64,000 bases of DNA from Stenotrophomonas maltophilia. Its GTDB lineage: Bacteria > Pseudomonadota > Gammaproteobacteria > Xanthomonadales > Xanthomonadaceae. The stretch is from NCBI RefSeq assembly GCF_002205165.1, contig NZ_NIVS01000003.1, forward strand, positions 1 through 64,000, read 5' to 3'. The position numbers and the translations under genes were made by a program. The notes beneath the pieces are model-generated. The model was not told where the DNA came from, made no database searches, and worked only from the letters and a program-made list of their open reading frames with translations. Below are positions 1 through 9,217 of this stretch, in pieces (position 1 is the first letter of the stretch; each line of letters starts with the position of its first letter).

Positions 1-27
1 GGGCTGACCCCGCCCTCCGCCAACCCG

Positions 28-110
28 CCCCCCCCCCCCCCCAGCCCCGCGGGTTGTCCGGGCGTTGCCCATTCTTCGAGGGGGGGCGGCCCCCCCCCCC
101 CCCCCCCCCC
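28..110. other. Poly-C tracts at window edge
   Basis: There is a run of 15 C at 28-42, a run of 7 G at 80-86 and a run of 21 C at 90-110. They lie just beyond the stop codon of the outer-membrane efflux gene. Homopolymers this long are not normal in such a genome. A sequencing or assembly artefact near a contig end is the simplest explanation, so bases 1-124 should not be trusted. Confidence 0.6.
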
Positions 111-124
111 TGACCCTCGCCCGG

Positions 125-1555
125 TCAGCGCTGCGTGACCGCCACCGGGGTGTTCGCCGCATCCTGCTGCTGGCCCCAGCCACCCAAGGCCTTGTACACA
201 CCGACCACGCTGACGTTGACCGTGGATTCGGCCTCGGCGAGCGCGTCATCCGCGGCAAGCTGGGTGCGTTGCGCATCCAGCAGGGTCAGGAAGTCTTCCG
301 ACCCTTCGCGGAAGCGGATCTGCGCCAGTTCCTCTGCGCGCCCCGCCGCCTGGGCCTGCTCGGCGACGATCGCCAGGCGGGCCTGCTGCTTGGCATACCG
401 CGTCAGTGCGTTCTCGGTGTCTTCCAGCGCCAGCAGCACGGCCTTTTCGTACTCGGCCGCGGCACCGTCGGCCTGCGCCTTGCTGGCGCGCAGACGGGCT
501 TTGACCGTGCCGAAATCGAACGCGGCCCAGCTGATCGACGGGGTCACCGACCACGCCTTGTTGCTGCCGTTGACCAGACCGCTGGCATCACCGGACAGGA
601 AGCCGACGAAGCCACTCAGGCTGATCCGCGGGAACAGGTCCGCGGTGGCCACGCCAACGCGTGCGGTGGCTGCCGCCAGCCGACGCTCGGCCACGCGCAC
701 GTCGGCGCGCTGGCGCAGCAGATCGGTGGTGTCACCCAACGGCAGCGCCTTGGCGTACGGCCGCATCTCGCGCGGCTGCAGCAGGCTGTCCAATGCGTCC
801 GGGCGCTGGCCCAGCAGCACGGCCAGACGATGCCGCGACTGCACCTCGGCCACTTCCAGCAGCGGGATGTCGGCCTCGATCGCCTTCAGGCGCGCACGGC
901 TGCTCTGCACGTCCAGTTCGCTGCCCGCGCCCAGTTCCCACCGGGTTTCGGTGAGCTTCTGGGTGTCGCGCAGATTGACCAGGGTGCGCTTGGCCACCGC
1001 GATGCGCTTCTGGGTACCGCGCAGTTCGAAGTAGTTGCGGGCCACTTCCGCAGCGACGGTGACCTGGGCATCGGCGAGGTTGTCCTGCTCGGCGCCCAGG
1101 TCCGCGCGCGCCGCTTCGGCGGCACGGCGCTGGCGACCGAACAGATCCAGCTCCCAGCCCGCATCGAAGCCGAGCTGGTAGGTCTCGCTGAACACGCGCT
1201 CGCCCCCCGCCGTGGCATCGGGCTGCTTGCGGCGGTCATAGCTGCCGCCACTGGTGACGTGCGGCAACTGGTCCAGGCGCTGCTCGACGAACACCGCGCG
1301 GGCCTCGCGCACGCGCGACATCGCGATGCGCAGGTCCAGGTTGGTACCCAGTGCCTCATGCACCAGCTGCTCCAGGACCGGATCGTCGAACTGGGCCCAC
1401 CAGCTCGCCACCGGCGAGGTGGTGGTGAACACCGGCGCGGCGGCGCCCTGCAGGGTCACCGGCTCGGCCGGTGGCGCCTGGTAGTTGGGGCCGACGCTGA
1501 CGCAGCCGGCCAGCAGTGCGCTGGTCACGGCCACGGTCAACAGGCGCATCACCAT
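125..1555 (-). CDS. smeX: Outer-membrane efflux lipoprotein, SmeX-like
   Basis: This is a 476-residue outer-membrane factor of the NodT/OprM type, the exit duct of a tripartite RND pump. A lipobox (LLAGC, Cys18) follows a short hydrophobic signal, so the mature protein is lipid-anchored. The rest shows the two long coiled-coil OEP repeats expected of TolC-like channels, and the length is normal for the family. An alternative ATG at 1549 forms a TGATG junction with the stop of the upstream SDR gene. The first ATG at 1555 gives a 7-bp overlap. It is the last gene of the smeU1-V-W-U2-X order, and that order is the main basis for the symbol. SmeVWX of S. maltophilia is known to export quinolones, chloramphenicol and tetracyclines. 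Confidence 0.85.
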   Translation of the reverse strand: MVMRLLTVAVTSALLAGCVSVGPNYQAPPAEPVTLQGAAAPVFTTTSPVASWWAQFDDPVLEQLVHEALGTNLDLRIAMSRVREARAVFVEQRLDQLPHVTSGGSYDRRKQPDATAGGERVFSETYQLGFDAGWELDLFGRQRRAAEAARADLGAEQDNLADAQVTVAAEVARNYFELRGTQKRIAVAKRTLVNLRDTQKLTETRWELGAGSELDVQSSRARLKAIEADIPLLEVAEVQSRHRLAVLLGQRPDALDSLLQPREMRPYAKALPLGDTTDLLRQRADVRVAERRLAAATARVGVATADLFPRISLSGFVGFLSGDASGLVNGSNKAWSVTPSISWAAFDFGTVKARLRASKAQADGAAAEYEKAVLLALEDTENALTRYAKQQARLAIVAEQAQAAGRAEELAQIRFREGSEDFLTLLDAQRTQLAADDALAEAESTVNVSVVGVYKALGGWGQQQDAANTPVAVTQR

Positions 1556-2286
1556 GGCAGCACCTCACCGAGGTAGGTGAAGCTGCCATTGGGGCCATCG
1601 GCATCGATCAGCGCCATGCCGACGCTGGAGCGTGCGCCTTCGCTGATTTCGATCTCGCCTTCGCCACCGTTCATGTCGGTTTTGACATAGCCCGGATGCA
1701 CGGTGTTGACCTTGGTGGTGCTGTCGCGCAGCTCGTAGGCGAGCTGCACGGTCCACGCATTCACCGCGCTCTTGGAGGCGTTGTAGGCCGGCACGGCGAA
1801 ACCGTAGATCGGCGAGCCCGGCTGGCTGTGCAGGGTCAGCGAGCCCAGGATGCTGGAGACGTTGACGATGCGGCCGGCCGGCGAGGCGTTGAGCAGCGGC
1901 AGGAAGGCCTGGGTGACAGCGATCACCGCGAACACGTTGGTGTCGAAGGTATCGCGCCAGGTCTGCAGGGTCTGCGCCGACGGCGCCAGCTTGGGGTCGT
2001 CGAGCAGGATGCCGGCGTTGTTGACCAGGATGTCCAGGCGGCCGTGACGCTCGGTCACGGTCTGCACCGCCGCGGCGATGCTGTCGGCATCGCCCACGTC
2101 GAGCTGGATCGCTTCGACCGGTAGGCCCTCGGCCTGCAGCTTCAGCGCCTCGGCCACGGCAATGTCACGCTTGCGCCCGGCCAGCAGCGTATGCACACCG
2201 GCCTGGGCCAGCTGACGGACGGTTTCCAGGCCGATGCCGCGGGTGGCACCGGTGACCAGGGCGATCTTTTGGGTAGCGGTATTCAT
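1549..2286 (-). CDS. smeU2: Short-chain dehydrogenase, SmeU2-like
   Basis: This is a 245-residue classical SDR oxidoreductase. The glycine-rich NAD(P) motif TGATRGIG is at residues 12-19 and NNAG at 89-92. The catalytic Ser is about 145, with Tyr168 and Lys172 in a YNASK motif. It lies between the RND pump gene (25-bp gap) and the outer-membrane gene, which it overlaps. The start is preceded by GAGG about 8 bases upstream. An SDR between pump and channel genes is a hallmark of smeU1VWU2X. Its substrate is unknown; a role in redox or drug stress is suggested only by the operon. Confidence 0.85.
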   Translation of the reverse strand: MNTATQKIALVTGATRGIGLETVRQLAQAGVHTLLAGRKRDIAVAEALKLQAEGLPVEAIQLDVGDADSIAAAVQTVTERHGRLDILVNNAGILLDDPKLAPSAQTLQTWRDTFDTNVFAVIAVTQAFLPLLNASPAGRIVNVSSILGSLTLHSQPGSPIYGFAVPAYNASKSAVNAWTVQLAYELRDSTTKVNTVHPGYVKTDMNGGEGEIEISEGARSSVGMALIDADGPNGSFTYLGEVLPW

Positions 2287-2311
2287 GTGAAAAACCTCGC
2301 GGGGGAAGGAA

Positions 2312-5300
2312 TCAATGGTGGATGGTCGGTTCGCCGTGGGTCACCAGCTGCCCGCCGCCGTTACGGCTGACGAACTTGCGCAGGGCCACGTAGAACACCG
2401 GGGTCAGGAACAGGCCGAACAGGGTGACGCCCAGCATGCCGGCGAACACCGTAATACCGGTTACTGAGCGGACTTCCGCACCGGCGCCATGCGAGATCAC
2501 CAGCGGGATGGTGCCGGCGATGAACGCGATGGAGGTCATCACGATCGGGCGCAGACGCAGGCGGCACGCTTCCAGTGCAGCCTCCACGATGCCCTTGCCG
2601 CCCATTTCCAGTTCGCGGGCGAACTCGACGATCAGGATGGCGTTCTTGCATGCCAGGCCCATCAGCACCACCAGGCCGACCTGCACGAACACGTTGTTGT
2701 CGCCACCGGTCAGCCATACGCCGAACAACGCCGACAGCAGGGTCATGGGGACAATCAGGATCACCGCCAGCGGCAGCGACCAGCTTTCATACAGCGCGGC
2801 CAGCACCAGGAACGCCAGCAGGATCGCCACCGGGAACACGATGAAGGCGGCCTTGCCCTGGGTGGCCTGCTGGTAGCTCAGGTCGGTCCACTCGGTCTGC
2901 ATGCCCACCGGCAGCACCTTGCCGGCGATTTCGGTCAGCTTGGTCATGGCTTCGGCCGAGGACAGCATGCGCGGGTCGGCTTCGCCGGCCAGATCGGCCG
3001 CCGGGTACCCGTTGAAGCGCAGCACCGGGTCCGGGCCGTAGGTCTGCTTCACGGTGACCATCGAGCCGATCGGCACCATCTCGCCACGGTTGTTGCGGGT
3101 GCGCAGGCGACCGATGTCTTCCACGCTGTCACGGAACTGGCCGTCGGCCTGGGCGATCACCTGCCAGGTACGACCGAACTGGTTGAAGTCGTTCACGTAC
3201 GCCGAGCCCAGGTAGGTCTGCAGCGTGTCGAACAATTCGGTCAGCTCCACGCCCTGGGCCTTGGCCTTGACGCGGTCCACTTCGGCATCCAGCTGCGGCA
3301 CGTTGGCCTGGTAGCTGGTGATCGGGAACGCCATGCCCGGGGTCTGCGCGACTGCACCCTGCATCGTGCTCACTGCGGTCTGCAGTGCGCCGTAGCCGAG
3401 GTTGCCGCGGTCCTGGATGAACATCTGGTAGCCGTTGCCGTTGCCCAGGCCGAGGATCGGCGGCGGCATCATGGAGAACGCGAAGCCCTCCTGCAGCCCG
3501 GCGATCTTGGCGTTGATCTCGGCATTGATCTGCGCGGCGGTACGGCCCTTGCGCTCACTGAACGGCTTGAGCGGAACGAACGCCACACCGGTGTTGGGCG
3601 TGTTGGTGAACTGCAGCGCGTTCAGACCCGGGAACTGGATCGTGTGCGCCACGCCATCGGTGTTGCGCGCGATCTCGGCGACCTTGGACAGCATGGCGTC
3701 GGTACGGGCGATCGAGGAGCCTTCCGGCAGCTTCACACCGGCGATCAGGTACAGCTTGTCCTGGGTCGGGATGAAGCCGGCCGGCACCGCCTTGAACATC
3801 AGGCCGGTGGCCAGCAGCAGGCCGGCGTACACCACGAACACCAGGCCACGACGGCCCAGCAGGCGGCCGACCGAACCGTGGTACTTCTCCGAGCTGGTCT
3901 TGAAGAAGCGGTTGAACGGACGGAAGATCCAGCCGAACAGACGATCGATCAGGCGGGTCAGGCCATCCTTCGGTGCGCCATGCGGCTTGAGCAGGCGCGC
4001 GGCCAGCGCCGGCGAGAGGGTCAGCGAGTTGATCGCCGAGATCACGGTCGAAATGGCGATGGTGACGGCGAACTGCTTGTAGAACGCACCGGTCACGCCG
4101 GACAGGAACGCCATCGGCACGAACACGGCGCACAGCACCAGCGCGATCGCCACGATCGGGCCGGACACTTCGCGCATCGCCTGGTGGGCCGCGGCAAGCG
4201 GGGTCAGGCCTTCTTCAATGTTTCGTTCGACGTTCTCCACCACCACGATCGCGTCATCGACCACGATGCCGATCGCCAGCACCAGCCCGAACAGGGTCAA
4301 GGTGTTGATCGAGAAGCCGAGCACGTACAGCGCCGCGAACGTACCCACGATGGACACCGGCACGGCGATCAGCGGAATGATCGAGGCGCGCCAGGTCTGC
4401 AGGAACAGGATCACCACCAGCACCACCAGCGCGATCGCTTCCAGCAGCGTGGACACCACGGCCTTGACCGAGTCACGCACGAAGATGGTGGTGTCATACA
4501 CCGCTTCGTACTTCACGCCCGGCGGGAACTGCTTGGTCAGCTCATCCATGGTGTGGATGACCGAGTCGCGGATCTCCAGCGCGTTCGCACCGGGAGCCTG
4601 GAAGATACCGATGCCGACCGCGTTCTTGCCATCCAGCTGCGAGCGCAGCGTGTAGTCACCGGCGCCCAGTTCCAGGCGGGCGACATCGGACAGGCGCACC
4701 ACTTCACCGTCGTCACCGGCCTTGAGCACGATGTCGCGGAATTCCTGTTCGCTACGCAGGCGGCCCTGCGCATTGATCAGGGTCAGGAAGTCGCTGCTCG
4801 GCATCGGCTCGGCACCGAGCTGGCCGGCAGAGACCTGCACGTTCTGCTCGCGCATCGCACGCACCACGTCGCTGGCGGTCAGGCCGCGCGCGGCGATTTT
4901 GTCCGGGTCAAGCCACGCACGCATGGCGTAGTCGCCACCACCGAACATCTGCGCATCGCCGACGCCCTGCAGGCGTGCCAGCGCGTCCTTGACGTGCAGG
5001 CGGGCGTAGTTGCGCAGGTACAGCGAGTCGTACTTGCCATCCGGCGAGGTCAGGTGGACCACCATCAGGAAGGTCGGCGACTGCTTCTGGGTGGAAACAC
5101 CCTGGCGGCGCACGTCTTCGGGCAGGCGCGCCTGCGCCTGGGCGACACGGTTCTGCACCTTGACCGCGGCTTCGTCCGGATCGGTACCCGGGCGGAAGGT
5201 CACGGTCATCTGCAGCACGCCGTCAGAGCCGGCGACGGACTTGATGTACATCATGTCCTCCACGCCGTTGATCGCTTCTTCCAGCGGCGTGGCCACGGTT

Positions 5301-5482
5301 TCAGCGATCACCTTGGGGTTGGCGCCCGGGTACACCGTGCGCACCACCACCGAGGGCGGCACCACTTCGGGGTACTCGCTGATCGGCAGCATCGGGATCG
5401 CGATCAGGCCGGCGGCGAAGATCACGATCGACAGCACCGCCGCGAAGATCGGCCTGTCAATGAAAAAACGGGAAAAGTCCAT
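2312..5482 (-). CDS. smeW: RND multidrug efflux permease, SmeW-like
   Basis: This is a 1,056-residue inner-membrane proton/drug antiporter of the HAE1 RND family. The N-terminus (MDFSRFFIDRPIFA) is typical of AcrB-like pumps. Twelve transmembrane helices with two large periplasmic loops are evident. The proton-relay aspartate pair is present in the VDDAIVVVENVER segment of TM4. Length is normal. It follows the membrane fusion gene after a 160-bp gap that holds two GTAG stem-loops, and precedes smeU2. The gene order and neighbouring LysR regulator point to the SmeVWX pump rather than SmeDEF or SmeABC. SmeVWX is usually silent and becomes expressed when its regulator is mutated. Confidence 0.9.
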   Translation of the reverse strand: MDFSRFFIDRPIFAAVLSIVIFAAGLIAIPMLPISEYPEVVPPSVVVRTVYPGANPKVIAETVATPLEEAINGVEDMMYIKSVAGSDGVLQMTVTFRPGTDPDEAAVKVQNRVAQAQARLPEDVRRQGVSTQKQSPTFLMVVHLTSPDGKYDSLYLRNYARLHVKDALARLQGVGDAQMFGGGDYAMRAWLDPDKIAARGLTASDVVRAMREQNVQVSAGQLGAEPMPSSDFLTLINAQGRLRSEQEFRDIVLKAGDDGEVVRLSDVARLELGAGDYTLRSQLDGKNAVGIGIFQAPGANALEIRDSVIHTMDELTKQFPPGVKYEAVYDTTIFVRDSVKAVVSTLLEAIALVVLVVILFLQTWRASIIPLIAVPVSIVGTFAALYVLGFSINTLTLFGLVLAIGIVVDDAIVVVENVERNIEEGLTPLAAAHQAMREVSGPIVAIALVLCAVFVPMAFLSGVTGAFYKQFAVTIAISTVISAINSLTLSPALAARLLKPHGAPKDGLTRLIDRLFGWIFRPFNRFFKTSSEKYHGSVGRLLGRRGLVFVVYAGLLLATGLMFKAVPAGFIPTQDKLYLIAGVKLPEGSSIARTDAMLSKVAEIARNTDGVAHTIQFPGLNALQFTNTPNTGVAFVPLKPFSERKGRTAAQINAEINAKIAGLQEGFAFSMMPPPILGLGNGNGYQMFIQDRGNLGYGALQTAVSTMQGAVAQTPGMAFPITSYQANVPQLDAEVDRVKAKAQGVELTELFDTLQTYLGSAYVNDFNQFGRTWQVIAQADGQFRDSVEDIGRLRTRNNRGEMVPIGSMVTVKQTYGPDPVLRFNGYPAADLAGEADPRMLSSAEAMTKLTEIAGKVLPVGMQTEWTDLSYQQATQGKAAFIVFPVAILLAFLVLAALYESWSLPLAVILIVPMTLLSALFGVWLTGGDNNVFVQVGLVVLMGLACKNAILIVEFARELEMGGKGIVEAALEACRLRLRPIVMTSIAFIAGTIPLVISHGAGAEVRSVTGITVFAGMLGVTLFGLFLTPVFYVALRKFVSRNGGGQLVTHGEPTIHH

Positions 5483-5586
5483 GGGTGGATTCCTGGGGTT
5501 TCACCAGCGCCGGCGTGCACGACCCCGGCCGCTGTCGCAGGCGACAGCGGTGGCGGGTTCCCCTGCACGGGGCGATGGCAGTCACG

Positions 5587-5638
5587 GTAGAGCCGACCGT
5601 TGGTCGGCTGCTATGTAGAACCGACGGTCAGTCGGCTG
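5587..5638 (+). repeat. Two tandem GTAG (SMAG-type) REP stem-loops
   Basis: Two 24-bp units, each beginning GTAG and ending TCGGCTG, lie at 5587-5610 and 5615-5638. The first forms a perfect stem AGCCGACC/GGTCGGCT with loop GTT. The second forms CCGAC/GTCGG. They match the GTAG-headed REP family typical of Stenotrophomonas. Sitting between the membrane-fusion and pump genes of one operon, they could modulate mRNA stability or partial termination. Confidence 0.75.
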
Positions 5639-5642
5639 CCCT

Positions 5643-6863
5643 TCAATTCTTTGCAACCGCCGGCGCGGCTACCGGTGCGGCAACCGGCTGCATCGCAACA
5701 GCCTTGGCCTGGACCGGCATGCCGGGCATGAAGACTTTCTGCACGCCGTCGATGATCACGCGGTCACCGGCCTTCAGGCCCTGCTCGACGATGCGCAGGC
5801 CGTCGGCATTGCGGCCGAGCTGGATATCGCGACGCTGTGCCTTGTTGTCCTTGTCGACCACGTAGACGAACTTGCGGTCCTGGTCGGTCAGCACGGCCTT
5901 GTCGTCGATCAGCATGGCTTGGAACTGGCCGCTGCCGAGCAGCTGCACGCGGGCGAACAGGCCCGGAGTGAACGCGCGGTCGGCGTTGTCCAGCAGCGCG
6001 CGGACCCGGATGGTGCCGGTGCTGCGGGTCACCTGGTTGTCCAGGAAGTCGACCTTGCCTTCGTGCGGGTAGCCATCCTCACCGGACAGGCCGACCTTTA
6101 CCGGCAGTTCGCTGTCGCGCTCGCTCGGGCGTTCACCCTTGCGGGCCATCTGGGCGTAACGCAGGAAGGTGCCTTCATCGGCATCGAAGTAGACGTGCAC
6201 CTTGTCCAGCGAGACCAGCGTGGTCAGCACGCTGGCGCTGTCGCCGGCGGTGACGAGGTTGCCGGCGGTGACCATCGCGCGGCCTGCACGGCCGTTGATC
6301 GGGGCACGCACCTGGGTGAACTCCATGTTCAAGCGCGCCGCGTCGACAGCGGCCTGTGCGGCCTGCACCTGCGCCAACGCCTGCTCGGAAACGGCACGAC
6401 GCTGTTCCCAGGTTTCGGTGGAGATCGCCTGCTGATCGGACAGGCGGCGGGCACGGTCGGCTTCGCTGCGGCTCACCTGGGCCTGGGTGCGCGCGCGGTT
6501 GAGCTCGGCGGTGGCGCGGTCCAGCTCGGCGCGGTAACTGCGTGCGTCGATGGTGAACAGCACATCGCCCTTCTTGACCTCCTGGCCTTCGACATAGTTG
6601 ACCTTGTCGATATAGCCGGAGACGCGCGGACGCAGCTCAACGCTTTCGACCGCTTCGACGCGGCCACTGAAGTCGTCCCACTGGCTGACCTGCTTGACCA
6701 GCACCGGCGCGGCACTGACCGACGGCGGCGGCGGCATGCCGGCTTCTTCAGCGTGGCTGCCACTGCAGGCGGTCAGCACTGCGGCGGCAAGGATCGAAAC
6801 GCCGGCCATGGCCAGCCGTCGGGTGAAACGTTGCGGGGAGGAGTTGGAAGTCATGACATGCAT
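5643..6863 (-). CDS. smeV: RND membrane fusion lipoprotein, SmeV-like
   Basis: This is a 406-residue periplasmic adaptor of the AcrA/MexE type. A lipobox (VLTAC, Cys33) follows the signal segment. Next come a split lipoyl half-motif (GYIDKVNYVEGQEVKKGD), a long alpha hairpin rich in R, A and Q, and a beta-barrel domain. It links the RND pump to the outer-membrane channel. An in-frame ATG nine bases downstream (6854) is an alternative start. It lies 81 bp after smeU1. The C-terminal Ala/Val/Pro tail is low complexity. Confidence 0.88.
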   Translation of the reverse strand: MHVMTSNSSPQRFTRRLAMAGVSILAAAVLTACSGSHAEEAGMPPPPSVSAAPVLVKQVSQWDDFSGRVEAVESVELRPRVSGYIDKVNYVEGQEVKKGDVLFTIDARSYRAELDRATAELNRARTQAQVSRSEADRARRLSDQQAISTETWEQRRAVSEQALAQVQAAQAAVDAARLNMEFTQVRAPINGRAGRAMVTAGNLVTAGDSASVLTTLVSLDKVHVYFDADEGTFLRYAQMARKGERPSERDSELPVKVGLSGEDGYPHEGKVDFLDNQVTRSTGTIRVRALLDNADRAFTPGLFARVQLLGSGQFQAMLIDDKAVLTDQDRKFVYVVDKDNKAQRRDIQLGRNADGLRIVEQGLKAGDRVIIDGVQKVFMPGMPVQAKAVAMQPVAAPVAAPAVAKN

Positions 6864-6944
6864 CCGTACGTAGGGGTGGTGATACAGAATCGAAAACGTG
6901 GGGCGACGAGGGGGCGTAGCCTGGGACCTGAACCTTGGTAGAGG

Positions 6945-7718
6945 TCAAGCCGTGCCGGCCGTGTTGCGCGACATCGGTGGAGGGCGGTCGAGGTGCAGCA
7001 GTCCGCGCGGCAGTTCGGCATCGCGCGCATCGCAGCGCACGATGGCGCGGTTGTCGGTGCAGTTGTCGAGCAGCGAGACAACACGGCGGCCGACCAGCAG
7101 CGCGCTCGGCCATTCGATGCAGGCCTTGGCCGCATTGGCCGGGGTACACACCGGGTCGCACACTTCCAGCATCTGCGCGCGCACGCCCAGCGCCTGGGCT
7201 TCCTGGTGCAGCACCTGCGCGTACATGCGCGTGGCCGACATGGTGATGGACGACTCGCCATGCCCGGCCCACGGTTTGAAGCCGGCCGGGCCGCCGACCA
7301 GTACGTAGCGCCGCGCCTGCGCGCCACCGCGGACCAGCGGCAGCAGATGGCGACCGGCGTGCACGTGCGGCATCACGTCGGCCTGCAATGCCTGCAGCAA
7401 TGCGTCGCCGCTGCGGTCGGTCACCCGCCCACGGTTGTACGGGCCGCCCATCGCATCCACCACCGCGGCCAGCGCGCGGGGCCGCCCGCCGATGCGCTCG
7501 GCCACGGTGCGTGCCGAGCCGTCATCGCCCAGCGAACCCAGCAGGACTTCCAGGCCGGGCTCGTCGGCGAACTGCTCCTGCAGCGCAGCCAGCCGGCCGG
7601 GGTCGCGGCCAACCACCAGCACGGGGCTGCCGGCCTCCAGCAAGGCCGCCACGATGCCCTGGCCCACGCTGCCGGTGCCACCGAGCACCAGCACCTCGGG
7701 GGCCAATGTCCCATTCAT
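6945..7718 (-). CDS. smeU1: NAD(P)-binding SDR-like protein, SmeU1-like
   Basis: This 257-residue Rossmann protein has the nucleotide-binding glycine motif LGGTGSVG near residue 12 and a degenerate SDR core. A Ser-x-Tyr-x-x-x-x-x-x pattern (ITMSATRMYAQVL) stands where a classical Tyr-Lys pair is expected. The reaction is unknown. It precedes smeV on the same strand, as smeU1 does in the described operon, and its ATG overlaps the stop of a small upstream ORF (ATGA). The gene name rests on position as much as on sequence. Confidence 0.78.
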   Translation of the reverse strand: MNGTLAPEVLVLGGTGSVGQGIVAALLEAGSPVLVVGRDPGRLAALQEQFADEPGLEVLLGSLGDDGSARTVAERIGGRPRALAAVVDAMGGPYNRGRVTDRSGDALLQALQADVMPHVHAGRHLLPLVRGGAQARRYVLVGGPAGFKPWAGHGESSITMSATRMYAQVLHQEAQALGVRAQMLEVCDPVCTPANAAKACIEWPSALLVGRRVVSLLDNCTDNRAIVRCDARDAELPRGLLHLDRPPPMSRNTAGTA

Positions 7719-7942
7719 GGGACTTTCACTCCCGTCGCCGGGATAATCCCAATTCGACCCAGTCGGTCGCCATTGCGGGCGCCCAGCCGCAGAGTGCCAC
7801 CGCGCTGCATGTTGGCAGGCGGGGTGAATTCCCGGAAAGCCTTACGGGACAAGGAACCCGGACGGGCCTCCACGGTCATCGCGAGGTCCAGCGGGGCGTT
7901 GGGGCCGCTACGCAGGCGGCCAAGAATGTTCCGCAACCACAT
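7715..7942 (-). CDS. Small ORF heading the sme operon
   Basis: This 75-codon reading frame is not recognised. The protein is basic and begins MWLRNILGRLR; no signal peptide or membrane segment is evident. Two features support it as real: an AAGGA ribosome site about nine bases before the ATG, and an ATGA overlap of its stop with the smeU1 start, which suggests translational coupling. It would be the first gene of the efflux operon. It could instead be a translated leader with no stable product. Confidence 0.5.
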   Translation of the reverse strand: MWLRNILGRLRSGPNAPLDLAMTVEARPGSLSRKAFREFTPPANMQRGGTLRLGARNGDRLGRIGIIPATGVKVP

Positions 7943-7974
7943 GGTTGTCGTCCTTCATATCTGGAATGGCGCCA

Positions 7975-8006
7975 GATTAGTCCTCAAACTCCCCCTTGAT
8001 TAGTCC
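7975..8006. promoter_or_regulatory. Direct repeats in smeRv/sme divergent region
   Basis: The 9-mer GATTAGTCC occurs at 7975-7983 and 7998-8006, 23 bp apart (about two helical turns), in the short region between the divergent smeRv and sme genes. That layout fits binding of a LysR-type tetramer, so these are candidate SmeRv sites. No clear sigma70 promoter was assigned. Confidence 0.4.
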
Positions 8007-8085
8007 GGATTTAGGGGAATAATCATCCCGTGCCCGGCACAATCATTTGCGGCACTCTTTCCCTCCCCCGACTTTGGATCCCGTC

Positions 8086-9108
8086 ATGGCCCACGATCTC
8101 AACGACACGCTGATCTTCGTCAAAGTGGTCGAGCAAGGCAGTTTCATCGCCGCCGCCACTGCACTGGGGCTACCCAAGACGACGGTCAGCCGCAAAGTGC
8201 AGGAACTGGAAACGCGCCTCGGCGCGCGCCTGCTGCACCGGACCACCCGCCGCCTCGGCCTCACCGAAGCCGGCTCGGTCTATCACGAGCATTGCCAGCG
8301 CATCGCACGCGAGTTGGAGGAAGCCGAAGGCGCGGTCAACCAGCTGCAGTCCGGCCCGCGCGGCTGGCTGCGCTTCACCGTGCCCTATTCGATCGGCATC
8401 ACCTGGATCGCGCCGCTGCTGGGTCAGTTCCATGCGCAGTACCCGGAAATCCAGCTGGACATGCACCTGGGCAACGAGAAGCTGGATCTGATCGCCGGCG
8501 AGGCCGATCTGGCGCTGCGCGTGGGCACCCTGCCCGACTCCAACCTGGTGGCGCGCAAGCTCGGCAGCCTGCGCACCCAGGTGTTTGCCAGCCCGGCTTA
8601 TATCGAACGATATGGCGAGCCGCTGCACCCGGATGAACTGCAGTTCCACCGCATCCTGGCGATGCGCAAGGCCCGCAACCTCAACAACAACCGGTTCTTC
8701 TGGCAGTTGGGCGAAAACGGCGGCGAACTACTGGATTTCCCGGTGAATCCGCTGCTGGTGGCCAATGATCCCTCTGCGTTGAACGGTGCGTTGGTGTGTG
8801 GCGAGGGCCTGCTGCTGACCGGTGACGTGATGGCCAAGCCCTTTGTCGAATCGGGCATGGTGCGCCGCGTGCTGGCCGGTTGGACCGGGCCGGAAGTGGA
8901 CTTCAACGCGGTGTTCGCCGGCGGCCGGCTGGTCTCGCCGAAGGTGCGCGCGTTCGTCGATTTCCTGGTCGAGAAGATGAATTTCGACGCCAACTACATG
9001 CTGGCCCAGTGCCCGGCCGCGAAGCTGGCCAAGCAGCAGCAGACCCAGGTGGAAACCGAGTTGCAGGCGACCGGGAAGCGGATTCTGGAGACGGTGACTG
9101 CGGGTTGA
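8086..9108 (+). CDS. smeRv: LysR-type regulator, SmeRv-like
   Basis: This is a 340-residue LysR-family transcription factor. The N-terminal winged helix-turn-helix occupies about residues 5-65 (GSFIAAATALGLPKTTVSRK segment) and the periplasmic-binding-like effector domain about 95-300. The ATG at 8086 is chosen because the protein then begins at the usual LysR distance from the HTH; an upstream TTG at 8047 would add 13 residues. It is divergent from the SmeVWX-like operon, exactly where smeRv is described, and it probably acts as repressor or activator depending on its state. A hairpin terminator follows. Confidence 0.85.
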   Translation: MAHDLNDTLIFVKVVEQGSFIAAATALGLPKTTVSRKVQELETRLGARLLHRTTRRLGLTEAGSVYHEHCQRIARELEEAEGAVNQLQSGPRGWLRFTVPYSIGITWIAPLLGQFHAQYPEIQLDMHLGNEKLDLIAGEADLALRVGTLPDSNLVARKLGSLRTQVFASPAYIERYGEPLHPDELQFHRILAMRKARNLNNNRFFWQLGENGGELLDFPVNPLLVANDPSALNGALVCGEGLLLTGDVMAKPFVESGMVRRVLAGWTGPEVDFNAVFAGGRLVSPKVRAFVDFLVEKMNFDANYMLAQCPAAKLAKQQQTQVETELQATGKRILETVTAG

Positions 9109-9217
9109 TCCTGAGGATGCTTCATCCGCGCAGTGCCGTATGAACGACAACGTCGCTCTCGGGCGGCGTTGTCATGTTGGCGTTGCGGGTGCGCGCGTGG
9201 ACGGAATTGTTCAGGGC

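Noticed and set aside
65..1576. 503-codon plus-strand frame opposite smeX
   Set aside because: It is antisense to a clear outer-membrane efflux gene, starts in the poly-C region and has the His/Gln/Arg-rich composition of a high-GC shadow.
2489..5590. 1,033-codon plus-strand frame opposite smeW
   Set aside because: It mirrors the RND pump gene on the other strand and shows no domain, only His/Arg/Gln-rich sequence.
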